From Flavobacterium sp. 102 (GTDB taxonomy: Bacteria; Bacteroidota; Bacteroidia; Flavobacteriales; Flavobacteriaceae), in assembly GCF_003634615.1 (NCBI RefSeq), contig NZ_RBKX01000001.1, forward strand, positions 1,178,001 to 1,242,000: 64,000 nucleotides of DNA. The letters run 5' to 3'. Shown piece after piece: positions 26,522-35,563 of the stretch. The notes under the pieces are model-generated. The model worked only from the letters and a program-made list of their open reading frames with translations, ran no database searches and was not told where the DNA came from. The translations under genes and the position numbers were made by a program. How positions within the stretch are numbered: the first letter of the stretch is position 1; each line of letters begins with the position of its first letter.

Positions 26522-26548
26522 GAAAAACGGCTCAATAGGCCGTTTTTG
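26522..26548 (+). terminator. Rho-independent terminator
   Basis: AAAACGGC (26524-26531) / GCCGTTTTT (26539-26547), 8 bases after the endonuclease stop codon. Confidence 0.85.
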
Positions 26549-26573
26549 CTATCATTGGTTTTGTGTTGAGAAG

Positions 26574-26606
26574 AACCCAATCTCTTTAACTAGGGGTTGG
26601 GTTTAT
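26574..26606 (+). terminator. Second terminator-like hairpin before the NACHT gene
   Basis: An 11-pair stem, AACCCAATCTC (26574-26584) with GGGGTTGGGTT (26593-26603), followed by TTATTTAT. It lies between the first terminator and the NACHT promoter and probably insulates the NACHT gene from read-through. Confidence 0.55.
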
Positions 26607-26622
26607 TTATATAATGTATTAG

Positions 26623-26630
26623 TATATTTG
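26623..26630 (+). promoter_or_regulatory. -7 box of the NACHT gene
   Basis: TATATTTG matches TAnnTTTG, only 14 bases before the ATG, so the leader is very short. No good -33 TTG is seen. Confidence 0.55.
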
Positions 26631-26644
26631 TTAAAATTTAAGTT

Positions 26645-29600
26645 ATGACTAGTCAAGAAAAAGGGGCTAAATTTGAAAAAGCTGCAAGAGAGTATTTTGT
26701 TTGGTTATTTGAAGAAATTGGATTTATAGTATCTAAAGATAGAATTCAGTTCTCTGGAACTCAAGATGGTTTTGACATACAATTAATAGTTGTAATGAAT
26801 AATTTTGAAAGAGCTATTTATATTGAATGTAAAAATTATTCAACTGATTTAGATATTGGAAATATTCTTAAAAAAGCATGGGATTTAGAGAAAAATTATC
26901 ATCCAAGTGAAAATGATTTATTTATATCTATACTGCCAAAAACAAACTTTAAAAATGCAGACAATTCTGAAAAATCTTCTCCAGTTTTAAATGAGAAATT
27001 TAATTTTAAAAGCTATCAGCTTGATAAGTCAAATGGGATTCAAGAATTGTTCGCTCTTAACGAAGAATTTTACAAAGAAATATATGGCTTAGAATTAGAT
27101 TTTGAAGTTGATAAACTTAAAGAAATTGAAAAATTTAAAAGTATTATTTATTCTAGAAAGCCTTTTAAAAAAATATTTTTATCGGAACATGACAAAGTAA
27201 ACTTTATTGCTGATATTGAATTAGATAAAAACTATGTAAATAGATACATAAGTGCTGATTTAACGAGTAAAAATGAGGAGTATAGTCTGTTTAAAAGACT
27301 AAGCATCAATCCAAAATCATTAGACGAAGTTTTATTATTTGAAGACAAAGTTTTAGTTTTAGGCAACCCAGGTCTTGGCAAATCAACAGAATTAAAAGAG
27401 TTTGCAATATCAAAATGGAAAGTTGGAGAGCAAAATTCATTTACACCTATTTTCAGAAATCTCAAGAATTTTACACAAAATCATAATATTGAAGACTTCC
27501 TCCCTACCGAAGTCATTGATTTACAAAGTTGTTACATTATATTTGATGGCATTGATGAAATTAAAGACCCTCAAGATTTCATTTCAAAGCTTGAAGTTTT
27601 TATTGATAATAATAGTTCAAAACAAAAAAAATATAAATTCGTTCTTAGTTGTAGAACTAACATTTATGAAAGTATCATAAAAACGATTAGTGGATTTAAG
27701 GCATTCTATTTGAATAATCTTTCCCATGATGAAGCATTCGGTTTATTATCTAAGCAATTAGAGAACCCGAGCAGGTTAGAAAGTCTAAGTTTTAAAAGAG
27801 TACATTATGATTTTTTAAAAAATCCATTTCTAATAGGCATACTTGCTGAATTCATTAATAAAAACAACAATCTCCCTCAGAATTCGACTGAACTATGGGA
27901 AAATTATATAACCAAAAGGTTAGAGTTTGACAACAAAACAAAGTTGGTAAAATTGGACTTAAATACTCCATTAATACTCAAGCTCTCAAAAAAAACTTCT
28001 TTAATATCAGAATTAATGAAAATAAATTCATTAAAGGAGGCTGAATTATTAGAATTGACAGGTGAAAATCTTCAAGCTTATTTAAAAAATCCATTAATAG
28101 AAAAGGATATATCAAATAATACTTGGTATTTTGAACATAGAAATATTCAAGAGTATTTTGCTGCGAAGCAACTTTCTGAGTTATCATGCCAGAACATTAT
28201 TGATTTTATAAGCATCACTGACAATATTAAAAAAGGAAACTTTTTCACTAGGTTTATAGTAAACCTATTTAACTCAAATAATATTTTCATCAATAAGACA
28301 CATCCTTCACTCTTCAACACAATCACTTTTCTAATTAATATTCTTGACAATAAGAAAAGAGAGGAATTAGTAAAATGGTTAGAAGAAAATGACGAAGAAT
28401 TATTATTCACTGCTGATTCAGATAGACTGTCTCCAGATGTTAAAATAAGAGTTCTTCAAAATTATTTTAAAAAAACTTGCATTGAAAATACATTTTGGAT
28501 ATCTCACAGTGGTAGCTTCAGTGTAGATATAATAGGGAAATTTGGAGATTGTGAAGAAAATTTCATGTATTTACTTTCAATGTTTGAAAACAAAAAAAAT
28601 CATTTCAGGATAATTATTTCTGCTTTAGATTTATTAGCAAACATGACATTACCTGACCATAAAGTAAATGAGATTAAAGCTCTTTTGCTCTCAAAATTAA
28701 AAGACCATAATTTAGATTCTACATGTAAACCAGAAAATGACTTAAAAATTAAGTCCAACATAATAACATGCATACAAAGTTTTAATTTACATAACAATCA
28801 TTCTGATTTCTTGGAGGAAATTTTAGAGGTCTTTAAAAATGAAAGGGATAAACAAATTAATCAAAGTTTATTATATCTTATAGCTAGTCTGAATGGTGAT
28901 GTTGACAATTATTTTCAATTTATTTATAAAGAATTTTTAAGAGCTTTTAAATTTGACACAACTGAACAGAATGAGAAATATGTGGTAAACAGCACATTTG
29001 TTATTGAAGAAATACTTTTAAGAATAAAATCCTCTGATAATTTTCTAAAAATTGTTAAGTGCTTTTTAAATGACAATAATTACGGCTCAACACTTGATAA
29101 AAGCTTTGCAACACAACTATTTGAAAAGTGCAATCAATTTTCTTTGTCTGACCATCTATTTATTGATAAAATACTTGATTCAATTAAAAAAAGAAAAGAT
29201 TGGCATTCACTAGAGCATGAATTAGTTGCTTTGATATCCTTGACCAACTCAAATTCAAAAGCTATTGAAAAATTCATTACTGATGATGTAGTGTTTAATG
29301 AAAGTAGATATTTAGTTGCTAGATTAGTATCTGAAGAGAATATCAGTATCATTATCAATAAGTTCACAAATGAGAAAGCTGATGATAATGACGTGGAAAT
29401 CATGCGAAATATTATTGGAAATACAAACAGTAAAGACCTTGCTATACAGTTCGAAAAATTAATGACTAATGAAGGTTACATTTTTAAAGAAAAGTATCTG
29501 ACGCAAGAGGAGCTCGAAAAAAATACTAAGGCAAAAAACCTAAAAAAGCAACACGATTTTGACATCCTTTTTGATATAGGTTTACTAAGTTCAGAGCTAA

Positions 29601-30895
29601 AGAAAATTTACGATGAAATCAGCTTAGGTAGTATTGATTGGGAAACATTAAGCAAATATCAAACAGATTGGTATTCAAAAAATGACTATTCTGCTGAGCC
29701 TAATTCAGCCACTACTCTACTAGTTCATTTAGTAAGGGATAATGGAAAGTTAACTTATGAAGATGTAGTCAATCTGATTAAAGATGAATTTATAATAATG
29801 TCTGAAGTGAAGAGACATCTCAAATCGAATTTTGATTTCAACATTGCTGTTGAAAATAAAAACACCATCTCTGAATGGTGCTTAAATTCTGTTGAAAAAA
29901 TTGATTATAATAGATTAATTATTAGCAAAAGCAATAGAGAATATTCAGTTTTTAGAGATTATTATGTTTGCAAGAATATTTTCTTCTTTCAAAAAAAATT
30001 GGATATTCAACTACCTCAAACATTTTATACCGAAACATTAAGATATTGTGATTTTGAATCTTTTAATAATCAAAATAGTGAATTTGATTTTAACAAGGGA
30101 AAAATCAGCAACAAAGCCACCTTTGACGAGCTAATAACCAACAACATCAATAACTACAACCTACATTCTACTGCTCTCAGAAATCATATATTATATGCTA
30201 TAGATAATAACCTAACAGAATCTTTTGAAAAAATAAAATATCATTTTATTAATGACTCAAATTTATGTTTTCAAAATGAAAGCTTACAAAAATTCTTTAG
30301 TATAACTAAAGACGTTGAATTTTTAATTAAGTGCTGTGAGGACATTAATTCGTTTTTATGTTGGGAATCTATAGGAATAATAATTAAAAACAATCTTGCA
30401 CAGGAATTTGCACTTTCAACAGCAAATAAATATTTACTTTCAAAGGAAGAAACGTTCATGTTTAATGCGTTGGGGATTCTTTTTAAATATAATCAACCTG
30501 AAGCTTTGGAAATTTTTTATGATTTTGTGAAAAATAATCTTGGTGATTCAATAAAACAAGAATATTACATAAATTATGACAATGAAAGAGGTATTAAAAT
30601 GATAGCAAAATTTTACTCTTTATTATATCAAGAAAACACAAAGGAGGATATATTCAAAAATCACTACGCAAAAGAGTTAATCAGACATTATATAAATATG
30701 ATATCTGGTAAGAGTGAAACAACATTTAAAGATGTTCAAGGCATTTTAAATAAAATAAAGAGAGGATTGAAAAAACGTGAAAACGAAATGTTTTATATCA
30801 ACGTTCTAATTACTGACTCTAAAAACAGCTTTATAAATTTCAAATCAAGACCAATGGAGTTTGTGGATGCAAAAGCCAAAGTTGACAAACTCTAG
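26645..30895 (+). CDS. NACHT NTPase with N-terminal Mrr-like nuclease (probable anti-phage protein)
   Basis: A 1416-residue cytoplasmic protein. Residues 1-110 look like a PD-(D/E)xK nuclease of the Mrr type: Asp44 in DGFDIQL and Glu61-Cys-Lys63 in IYIECKNY. A NACHT module follows: Walker A GNPGLGKST (240-248), Walker B YIIFDGIDE with Asp301-Glu305, LSCRTNIYE as the sensor region, NPFLIGILAEF, and the FEHRNIQEYFAAK helix typical of STAND proteins. The remaining ~900 residues are alpha-helical without a family I can name, and would sense a phage product. Bacterial NACHT and Avs-type proteins are known anti-phage sensors that switch on an N-terminal effector. Here the effector would cut DNA. 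It is convergent to the Hachiman operon and has its own promoter, so it is a separate system. Confidence 0.85.
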   Translation: MTSQEKGAKFEKAAREYFVWLFEEIGFIVSKDRIQFSGTQDGFDIQLIVVMNNFERAIYIECKNYSTDLDIGNILKKAWDLEKNYHPSENDLFISILPKTNFKNADNSEKSSPVLNEKFNFKSYQLDKSNGIQELFALNEEFYKEIYGLELDFEVDKLKEIEKFKSIIYSRKPFKKIFLSEHDKVNFIADIELDKNYVNRYISADLTSKNEEYSLFKRLSINPKSLDEVLLFEDKVLVLGNPGLGKSTELKEFAISKWKVGEQNSFTPIFRNLKNFTQNHNIEDFLPTEVIDLQSCYIIFDGIDEIKDPQDFISKLEVFIDNNSSKQKKYKFVLSCRTNIYESIIKTISGFKAFYLNNLSHDEAFGLLSKQLENPSRLESLSFKRVHYDFLKNPFLIGILAEFINKNNNLPQNSTELWENYITKRLEFDNKTKLVKLDLNTPLILKLSKKTSLISELMKINSLKEAELLELTGENLQAYLKNPLIEKDISNNTWYFEHRNIQEYFAAKQLSELSCQNIIDFISITDNIKKGNFFTRFIVNLFNSNNIFINKTHPSLFNTITFLINILDNKKREELVKWLEENDEELLFTADSDRLSPDVKIRVLQNYFKKTCIENTFWISHSGSFSVDIIGKFGDCEENFMYLLSMFENKKNHFRIIISALDLLANMTLPDHKVNEIKALLLSKLKDHNLDSTCKPENDLKIKSNIITCIQSFNLHNNHSDFLEEILEVFKNERDKQINQSLLYLIASLNGDVDNYFQFIYKEFLRAFKFDTTEQNEKYVVNSTFVIEEILLRIKSSDNFLKIVKCFLNDNNYGSTLDKSFATQLFEKCNQFSLSDHLFIDKILDSIKKRKDWHSLEHELVALISLTNSNSKAIEKFITDDVVFNESRYLVARLVSEENISIIINKFTNEKADDNDVEIMRNIIGNTNSKDLAIQFEKLMTNEGYIFKEKYLTQEELEKNTKAKNLKKQHDFDILFDIGLLSSELKKIYDEISLGSIDWETLSKYQTDWYSKNDYSAEPNSATTLLVHLVRDNGKLTYEDVVNLIKDEFIIMSEVKRHLKSNFDFNIAVENKNTISEWCLNSVEKIDYNRLIISKSNREYSVFRDYYVCKNIFFFQKKLDIQLPQTFYTETLRYCDFESFNNQNSEFDFNKGKISNKATFDELITNNINNYNLHSTALRNHILYAIDNNLTESFEKIKYHFINDSNLCFQNESLQKFFSITKDVEFLIKCCEDINSFLCWESIGIIIKNNLAQEFALSTANKYLLSKEETFMFNALGILFKYNQPEALEIFYDFVKNNLGDSIKQEYYINYDNERGIKMIAKFYSLLYQENTKEDIFKNHYAKELIRHYINMISGKSETTFKDVQGILNKIKRGLKKRENEMFYINVLITDSKNSFINFKSRPMEFVDAKAKVDKL

Positions 30896-30921
30896 ACAGT
30901 CTTCAAAGTGTAGCCAAAAAT

Positions 30922-32499
30922 TCAGAGCTTTATTTTATTGTAGATTTCATCTGTCTTTTTGTTCCAAATTATCCAACAAGATTTTTTTTGCTCTTGAACT
31001 CCAAATATTGGAATTATTTCATTTATTGTTCTTGTATTATTTACATATAACATTCCAATAAAATCTTCATTTCTAATTCCTGAATAAAAAGTTCTTTTCC
31101 TAAAATCCCTATTGTAAATGAATATCCTTAAGTATTTATTTGGCAGTATACGCTCCTTAAAATTTGATGAATAATTCTTTCTTTTTTGCGATTTGACATG
31201 AGAAATTATTCTATCTGTATTTTTTCTAACAAAATCTTCAATAGTATTTTCTTCAATAAGCTCAGCATCTATAAAAATACTCGCATTCTCAATTACATTA
31301 TAGTCCTTTTTAGAATGATGTTTTATATAACGTAATTTGAATTTACTACCTTTCTCTGGTAAGTTTTGAAAAAAAAAGCTCTTTATTATTCTTAAATGAT
31401 CCCTACGAACTCCAAAAAATTTTTCATCAAAAAACATTGCTCCATCAGTTATAGTAACATTTTTTCCCTTATAATGTTCTCTTAATTTTTCCAAGCTAAT
31501 ACTTTGCCAACACGGCATTGAATATTTGGTTTTGATTTGAAAAAACACATTATTATATTTATTTGGCAGTAACTTTTCTAATGTGATAGCTGTATAAGCA
31601 GCTGAAAAGTTCATGAACTTTCTGCTATTTAAATTTGTCTTAATTAAAATATTATATTGATTCCCATTAGAAATTATATTATCATAACTATGCAAAATTT
31701 CCCAAGCGTAATGATTAGCCTTAAATCTTAATTCAATTTCCATTACAGAAGATGGAATCGAAATTTTATACTTTTCTAATTCATCTAAGTATTGAAATAG
31801 TATTTTTTTATAAGCAAAGACAATCGCATTGACACAATCAACTAATTCATCAAACTTCTTTATATAATTTGAGGAATGGTATTCTTGAATATCTTTTTTA
31901 TCCTTAAATTTAATCTTTGATGATTCAAAAGTAACACCTCCATGGGCTATCGCATTTCTTAATGTATTATTATATTTTTCAGTAAGAATTTCAAAATCTT
32001 TATTGCTTTTTAAAGTTTCAATACAATTATATATATCAAGCTTTTCTGTGCCTTTATTATTGTTCAATCTAATATAATATGCGATTGGCTTCAATAGTCC
32101 TAACAAAATGACATCATTAAGTTTCAAATATTCATAAATAATTTTTTCACTTATGAAATACATTAACTCTGCATCATTATCAGGTAATAAAACTTCATGA
32201 ATATCTTTACTATTAATTAAAGTTAACGTTTTAATTGCATGGTCAAATTCAAAAGAGAAATCATTTAAAATTTTGAAGAAAGATATGGCACTCTTCTTAT
32301 CAAGAAATAAGTCATTTAGAAAATTTTCTGTGATTTCAAATATTTCTCGATTATAAAATTTACTTGGAGAGTCATAAATATATTCACTCAGAGAATAAAA
32401 GTTATCATGTTTACAAGCATTCAATTCAGGAAAATCAAACAGGATATTCTCTTTTTTCCTTTCTAAAATTTTATATGTGAAAAAATTTTTGTCTATCAT
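30922..32499 (-). CDS. Large HEPN-domain protein, last gene of the Hachiman operon
   Basis: A 525-residue cytoplasmic protein. In the helical N-terminal part (about 100-230) the segment LRNAIAHGG carries Arg181-x4-His186, the R-x4-6-H signature of HEPN ribonucleases, in the usual context of RNAIAHG. The C-terminal ~270 residues are mixed alpha/beta and I cannot assign them. It starts 11 bases after the AbiV-like gene stops and ends 26 bases from the NACHT stop on the other strand. HEPN proteins with this motif often cleave RNA to stop phage growth (as in abortive infection), so it is a candidate second effector of the operon. An ApeA-like relative is possible, but I cannot confirm it. Confidence 0.6.
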   Translation of the reverse strand: MIDKNFFTYKILERKKENILFDFPELNACKHDNFYSLSEYIYDSPSKFYNREIFEITENFLNDLFLDKKSAISFFKILNDFSFEFDHAIKTLTLINSKDIHEVLLPDNDAELMYFISEKIIYEYLKLNDVILLGLLKPIAYYIRLNNNKGTEKLDIYNCIETLKSNKDFEILTEKYNNTLRNAIAHGGVTFESSKIKFKDKKDIQEYHSSNYIKKFDELVDCVNAIVFAYKKILFQYLDELEKYKISIPSSVMEIELRFKANHYAWEILHSYDNIISNGNQYNILIKTNLNSRKFMNFSAAYTAITLEKLLPNKYNNVFFQIKTKYSMPCWQSISLEKLREHYKGKNVTITDGAMFFDEKFFGVRRDHLRIIKSFFFQNLPEKGSKFKLRYIKHHSKKDYNVIENASIFIDAELIEENTIEDFVRKNTDRIISHVKSQKRKNYSSNFKERILPNKYLRIFIYNRDFRKRTFYSGIRNEDFIGMLYVNNTRTINEIIPIFGVQEQKKSCWIIWNKKTDEIYNKIKL

Positions 32500-32510
32500 A
32501 TATAAACTTT

Positions 32511-33059
32511 TTAAAATTCATCTATTTTGGCTTTATTAACTTCATAAAAATTTTTAGCCATATTTAATCGCATAGTGCTCACAAATTTTATAGAATCAAC
32601 GTGTTCTGAAAAGAAAAGTTCAGAAGGAATACGAAAGTCATCTTTATAAAAACTAGTATATAAACTAAAATTTTTATAATCATTATTTCTGCTTACATTC
32701 TCATATTGATTTAGTATTTCTTTATCTAAACTAGCTTTTAAATCTTTTTCATCTATTTCAATTTTTTCAATAAGTACTGAGAAAATTTTATCATATGAAA
32801 TTGAGCTTTTAATTTTAACTTTATGGTCTCGAAAATCTTTTAGAAATTTATTTATAGTAGATGTTTCCACATTATTATCAAATAAAAACTTGTGAATTAG
32901 ACTTGTCTTACCAACTTCTTCAATACAAATTTGAAATAAAGTATAAGCCCTTGCATATCTTTTATGCTCTTCCAATATTACTGCTTCATCATATAACTCC
33001 TGTGCATTTAGTAGACATTTTTCAATAGCTCTAAATAATTCCTTTCTCTCTAGATTCAT
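32511..33059 (-). CDS. AbiV-like HEPN protein in the Hachiman operon
   Basis: A 182-residue alpha-helical protein. The helix with ARAYTLFQICIEEVGKTSLI and the later DFRDHKVKIK match the AbiV-type HEPN family (abortive infection protein of lactococci, which inhibits translation). In that family the HxxK positions are conserved, and they are present here. Its ATG overlaps the hamB stop by one base (TAATG), so it is co-translated with the Hachiman pair. Its role could be an effector or a regulator of HamAB; the sequence does not decide. Confidence 0.75.
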   Translation of the reverse strand: MNLERKELFRAIEKCLLNAQELYDEAVILEEHKRYARAYTLFQICIEEVGKTSLIHKFLFDNNVETSTINKFLKDFRDHKVKIKSSISYDKIFSVLIEKIEIDEKDLKASLDKEILNQYENVSRNNDYKNFSLYTSFYKDDFRIPSELFFSEHVDSIKFVSTMRLNMAKNFYEVNKAKIDEF

Positions 33060-35563
33060 TATTGAATGTTTTTTAAAATATCTTCGACAATTATTGTTGA
33101 AATATCAAATTGCTCAAAATCTTGTTCTTTTAACCATTGCAAACATTCATTCTTTGACATTTGAGTATTTGTGATGTAATTAGAGAGTTCAATTACAGTA
33201 CTTCTAGTTAAACCTAATGATAAAAGAGACAAGTGGGTTTTTTGAGAAACTCCAAATTCAAGCCATAGGTTTAGTTGAGGAATTTGGTCAAGTAATTCCT
33301 TTTTATCATTCATCTCTAAAAAATATCTTAGGATGTCTATATAACATCCCGAATCTCTAGCAAATCTAAATCTAACGAAGCTTTCTATATTTTCCATTAC
33401 TTCTCTTATAATGGTTTTTAATTTTTTATCACTCCCTCTATTTTGATAGGATATTTGACTCCCCGAAATTAGAAAAGATAATGGTCTTCCTTTCATCCAA
33501 TTAATTAAAAGAATTGCTCTAGAATTATTTAGAGCTTCTGGGTAATTAGATATTGTTGTACCTATTCTGCCTACTAATTTTACATATTCTTCATATGAAT
33601 TATCATCTTCAGGATAAACCGGAATAAACTCATCAATTGCATCAATATTATCATTAAAATAATCATATAAAGTTTGCTGTGCAATAGGTGAAATACCAGG
33701 GTTTCTTTTGATTATATAATCAGGTATAATAATTGTTTTTTTAAGCTCTTCGAATATCTTGGATAATTCACGCTCTAGTTCGTTATGGGTATCTAATTCA
33801 TTATTTAAGAACTTTATATAATAATACCCGAAAGCGGACTCTATGTCTTGTTTGCTTTCTGCAATATCTCTAGGACTGTTATTTTTTATAAACTCTATAA
33901 GTTCTTCTTTTTTTGCGACTACTTCATCAATTGCTCTTTTAATTTTCTGTTTGGATTTGTTTGGATTCGGGGGTATTCTCCAATCTTGAGGATTTATACA
34001 AACTATATTTCCACTGAATTCCTTCCCCCATCTTCCTGCTCTTCCTGCTAAGTTCCAAAAATCATTTTCATCGAGAGGAGTATTCCTACCTCTAGTTGGC
34101 TTTCTAATAAAGATTGACTTTGCAGGTAGATTTATTCCCTCTAATAAAGTAGATGTACATATTAAATATTTGATTTCTCCTTCAGCAAATAATTTCTCTA
34201 TTTCTTGCCTGATTAGTAAAGGCATATTTCCATAATGAAATGCGATACCCTTATCTAATACCTTAGCCAAAGAATAATCTTTATGTATCGTTTTTTTAAT
34301 TAAACTTATTAATTCTTTAATTTTGGTTGAAGTTGTAAATTCATTTAACAAATCATAAAGGATTATAGCCTTATCTTCTGATTCTGCTGCTCCATTAGAA
34401 TAAATAATATTGCCGCTAAGAGAATTTGAAATAGATTCACTTAAATAAGTTATTTTCTTAGTTTCAGTATTAGGTCTTTCTTTAAGGTTAACTTGACCTA
34501 AAAGTATTTTTTTATCCGGCAGGCTTAAGTGAAGATTCCATTTATCACTTTTTCTAGGATATTGAGTAGCATAAATTAAATTCTGATTTACTGAAATGAA
34601 TTGCGTGTTAACAATTTGCTTACTACTTTCATTATTGACATTTTCAAGTAGTATTTCTGGATTTGACGTAAATGGGCTAGAAAAATAGACTCGTATTCCA
34701 ACATTATTTTTTACTACTTCTTCTAGTTTTTGCTGAAGAAGAATTCCCCTATTCCCATCATCTATTTTATGAGCTTCATCTATTAATATTAAGTCCAATC
34801 TTAAATCACTTTCACATAAAAACCAATGTAATCTCTCTTGTGTAAATATGAATATATTTGAATTATCTTCTTCTAATTCATTTTGAGGTACTGTAGAGAT
34901 ATTTACATTGTTAATTTCATACTTTTTCACGAGATTTTTCAAATCAGCCTCTACCTGGCTTATTAATGCTCTAGTCGGTACTAAATAGACTATATTTTTT
35001 TTGCTTTTAGTTATTTCTTCGATTAATATATTGCATAGGATAAATGACTTTCCTGCTGATGTTGGTGCAGATATACTTATTGTCTCAAAATTCTCGTACG
35101 AATCATGAACATTTTTTTGAAACTTATTCAATGAAAGTAACTTTCCATTAATAAATATAGAATTATCTATATCAGTATTTAATGTCTGTAATTTGAAAAT
35201 AAGAGGAAAGTCTTTTTTGTATTCTTTACTAATAAAATTTCTTTGTACAGCTAGATTTAACGATGGCTTGTTTGTCAAATTTGAAAGAATAATGGCAGAA
35301 GCATTTTTTTGTGATTCATTAGATGATTCTTCAGAAATGCAAGTTTGGGAAATTCTCAAAGCAGCTTCTAAATGGGAGTTTATATCAGAATAGCTCAAAA
35401 TTGTGGAAATCCCCAACAAATTATTCCAATCAATTTTTGAAAGCAATGTTACTTTATTTTCATTCCAAATTAATTTTGGAATTGTATCACACACAGACAA
35501 AATAAGTACTGCTTCGTATTGTCTTTTGAAACTTTCAAGTTCAAATAATTTATCAGCTATCAT
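33059..35563 (-). CDS. hamB: Hachiman helicase HamB
   Basis: An 834-residue superfamily 2 helicase. Motif I is SAPTSAGKS, motif II is ILIDEAHKID (DEAH), motif III reads YFSSPF, and motifs V and VI are TSTLLEGINLPA and NLAGRAGRWGKE. In Hachiman systems HamB partners HamA, sensing DNA damage or phage DNA and holding HamA inactive until release; this is published family knowledge. It starts in a 4-base overlap (ATGA) with the HamA stop codon. Length is in the range I expect for HamB. The C-terminal ~350 residues are helical. Confidence 0.85.
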   Translation of the reverse strand: MIADKLFELESFKRQYEAVLILSVCDTIPKLIWNENKVTLLSKIDWNNLLGISTILSYSDINSHLEAALRISQTCISEESSNESQKNASAIILSNLTNKPSLNLAVQRNFISKEYKKDFPLIFKLQTLNTDIDNSIFINGKLLSLNKFQKNVHDSYENFETISISAPTSAGKSFILCNILIEEITKSKKNIVYLVPTRALISQVEADLKNLVKKYEINNVNISTVPQNELEEDNSNIFIFTQERLHWFLCESDLRLDLILIDEAHKIDDGNRGILLQQKLEEVVKNNVGIRVYFSSPFTSNPEILLENVNNESSKQIVNTQFISVNQNLIYATQYPRKSDKWNLHLSLPDKKILLGQVNLKERPNTETKKITYLSESISNSLSGNIIYSNGAAESEDKAIILYDLLNEFTTSTKIKELISLIKKTIHKDYSLAKVLDKGIAFHYGNMPLLIRQEIEKLFAEGEIKYLICTSTLLEGINLPAKSIFIRKPTRGRNTPLDENDFWNLAGRAGRWGKEFSGNIVCINPQDWRIPPNPNKSKQKIKRAIDEVVAKKEELIEFIKNNSPRDIAESKQDIESAFGYYYIKFLNNELDTHNELERELSKIFEELKKTIIIPDYIIKRNPGISPIAQQTLYDYFNDNIDAIDEFIPVYPEDDNSYEEYVKLVGRIGTTISNYPEALNNSRAILLINWMKGRPLSFLISGSQISYQNRGSDKKLKTIIREVMENIESFVRFRFARDSGCYIDILRYFLEMNDKKELLDQIPQLNLWLEFGVSQKTHLSLLSLGLTRSTVIELSNYITNTQMSKNECLQWLKEQDFEQFDISTIIVEDILKNIQ

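Noticed and set aside
26457..26648. Short ORF overlapping the end of the GIY-YIG gene and the NACHT start
   Set aside because: It runs through two hairpin terminators and the NACHT promoter, and its composition is not coding-like.
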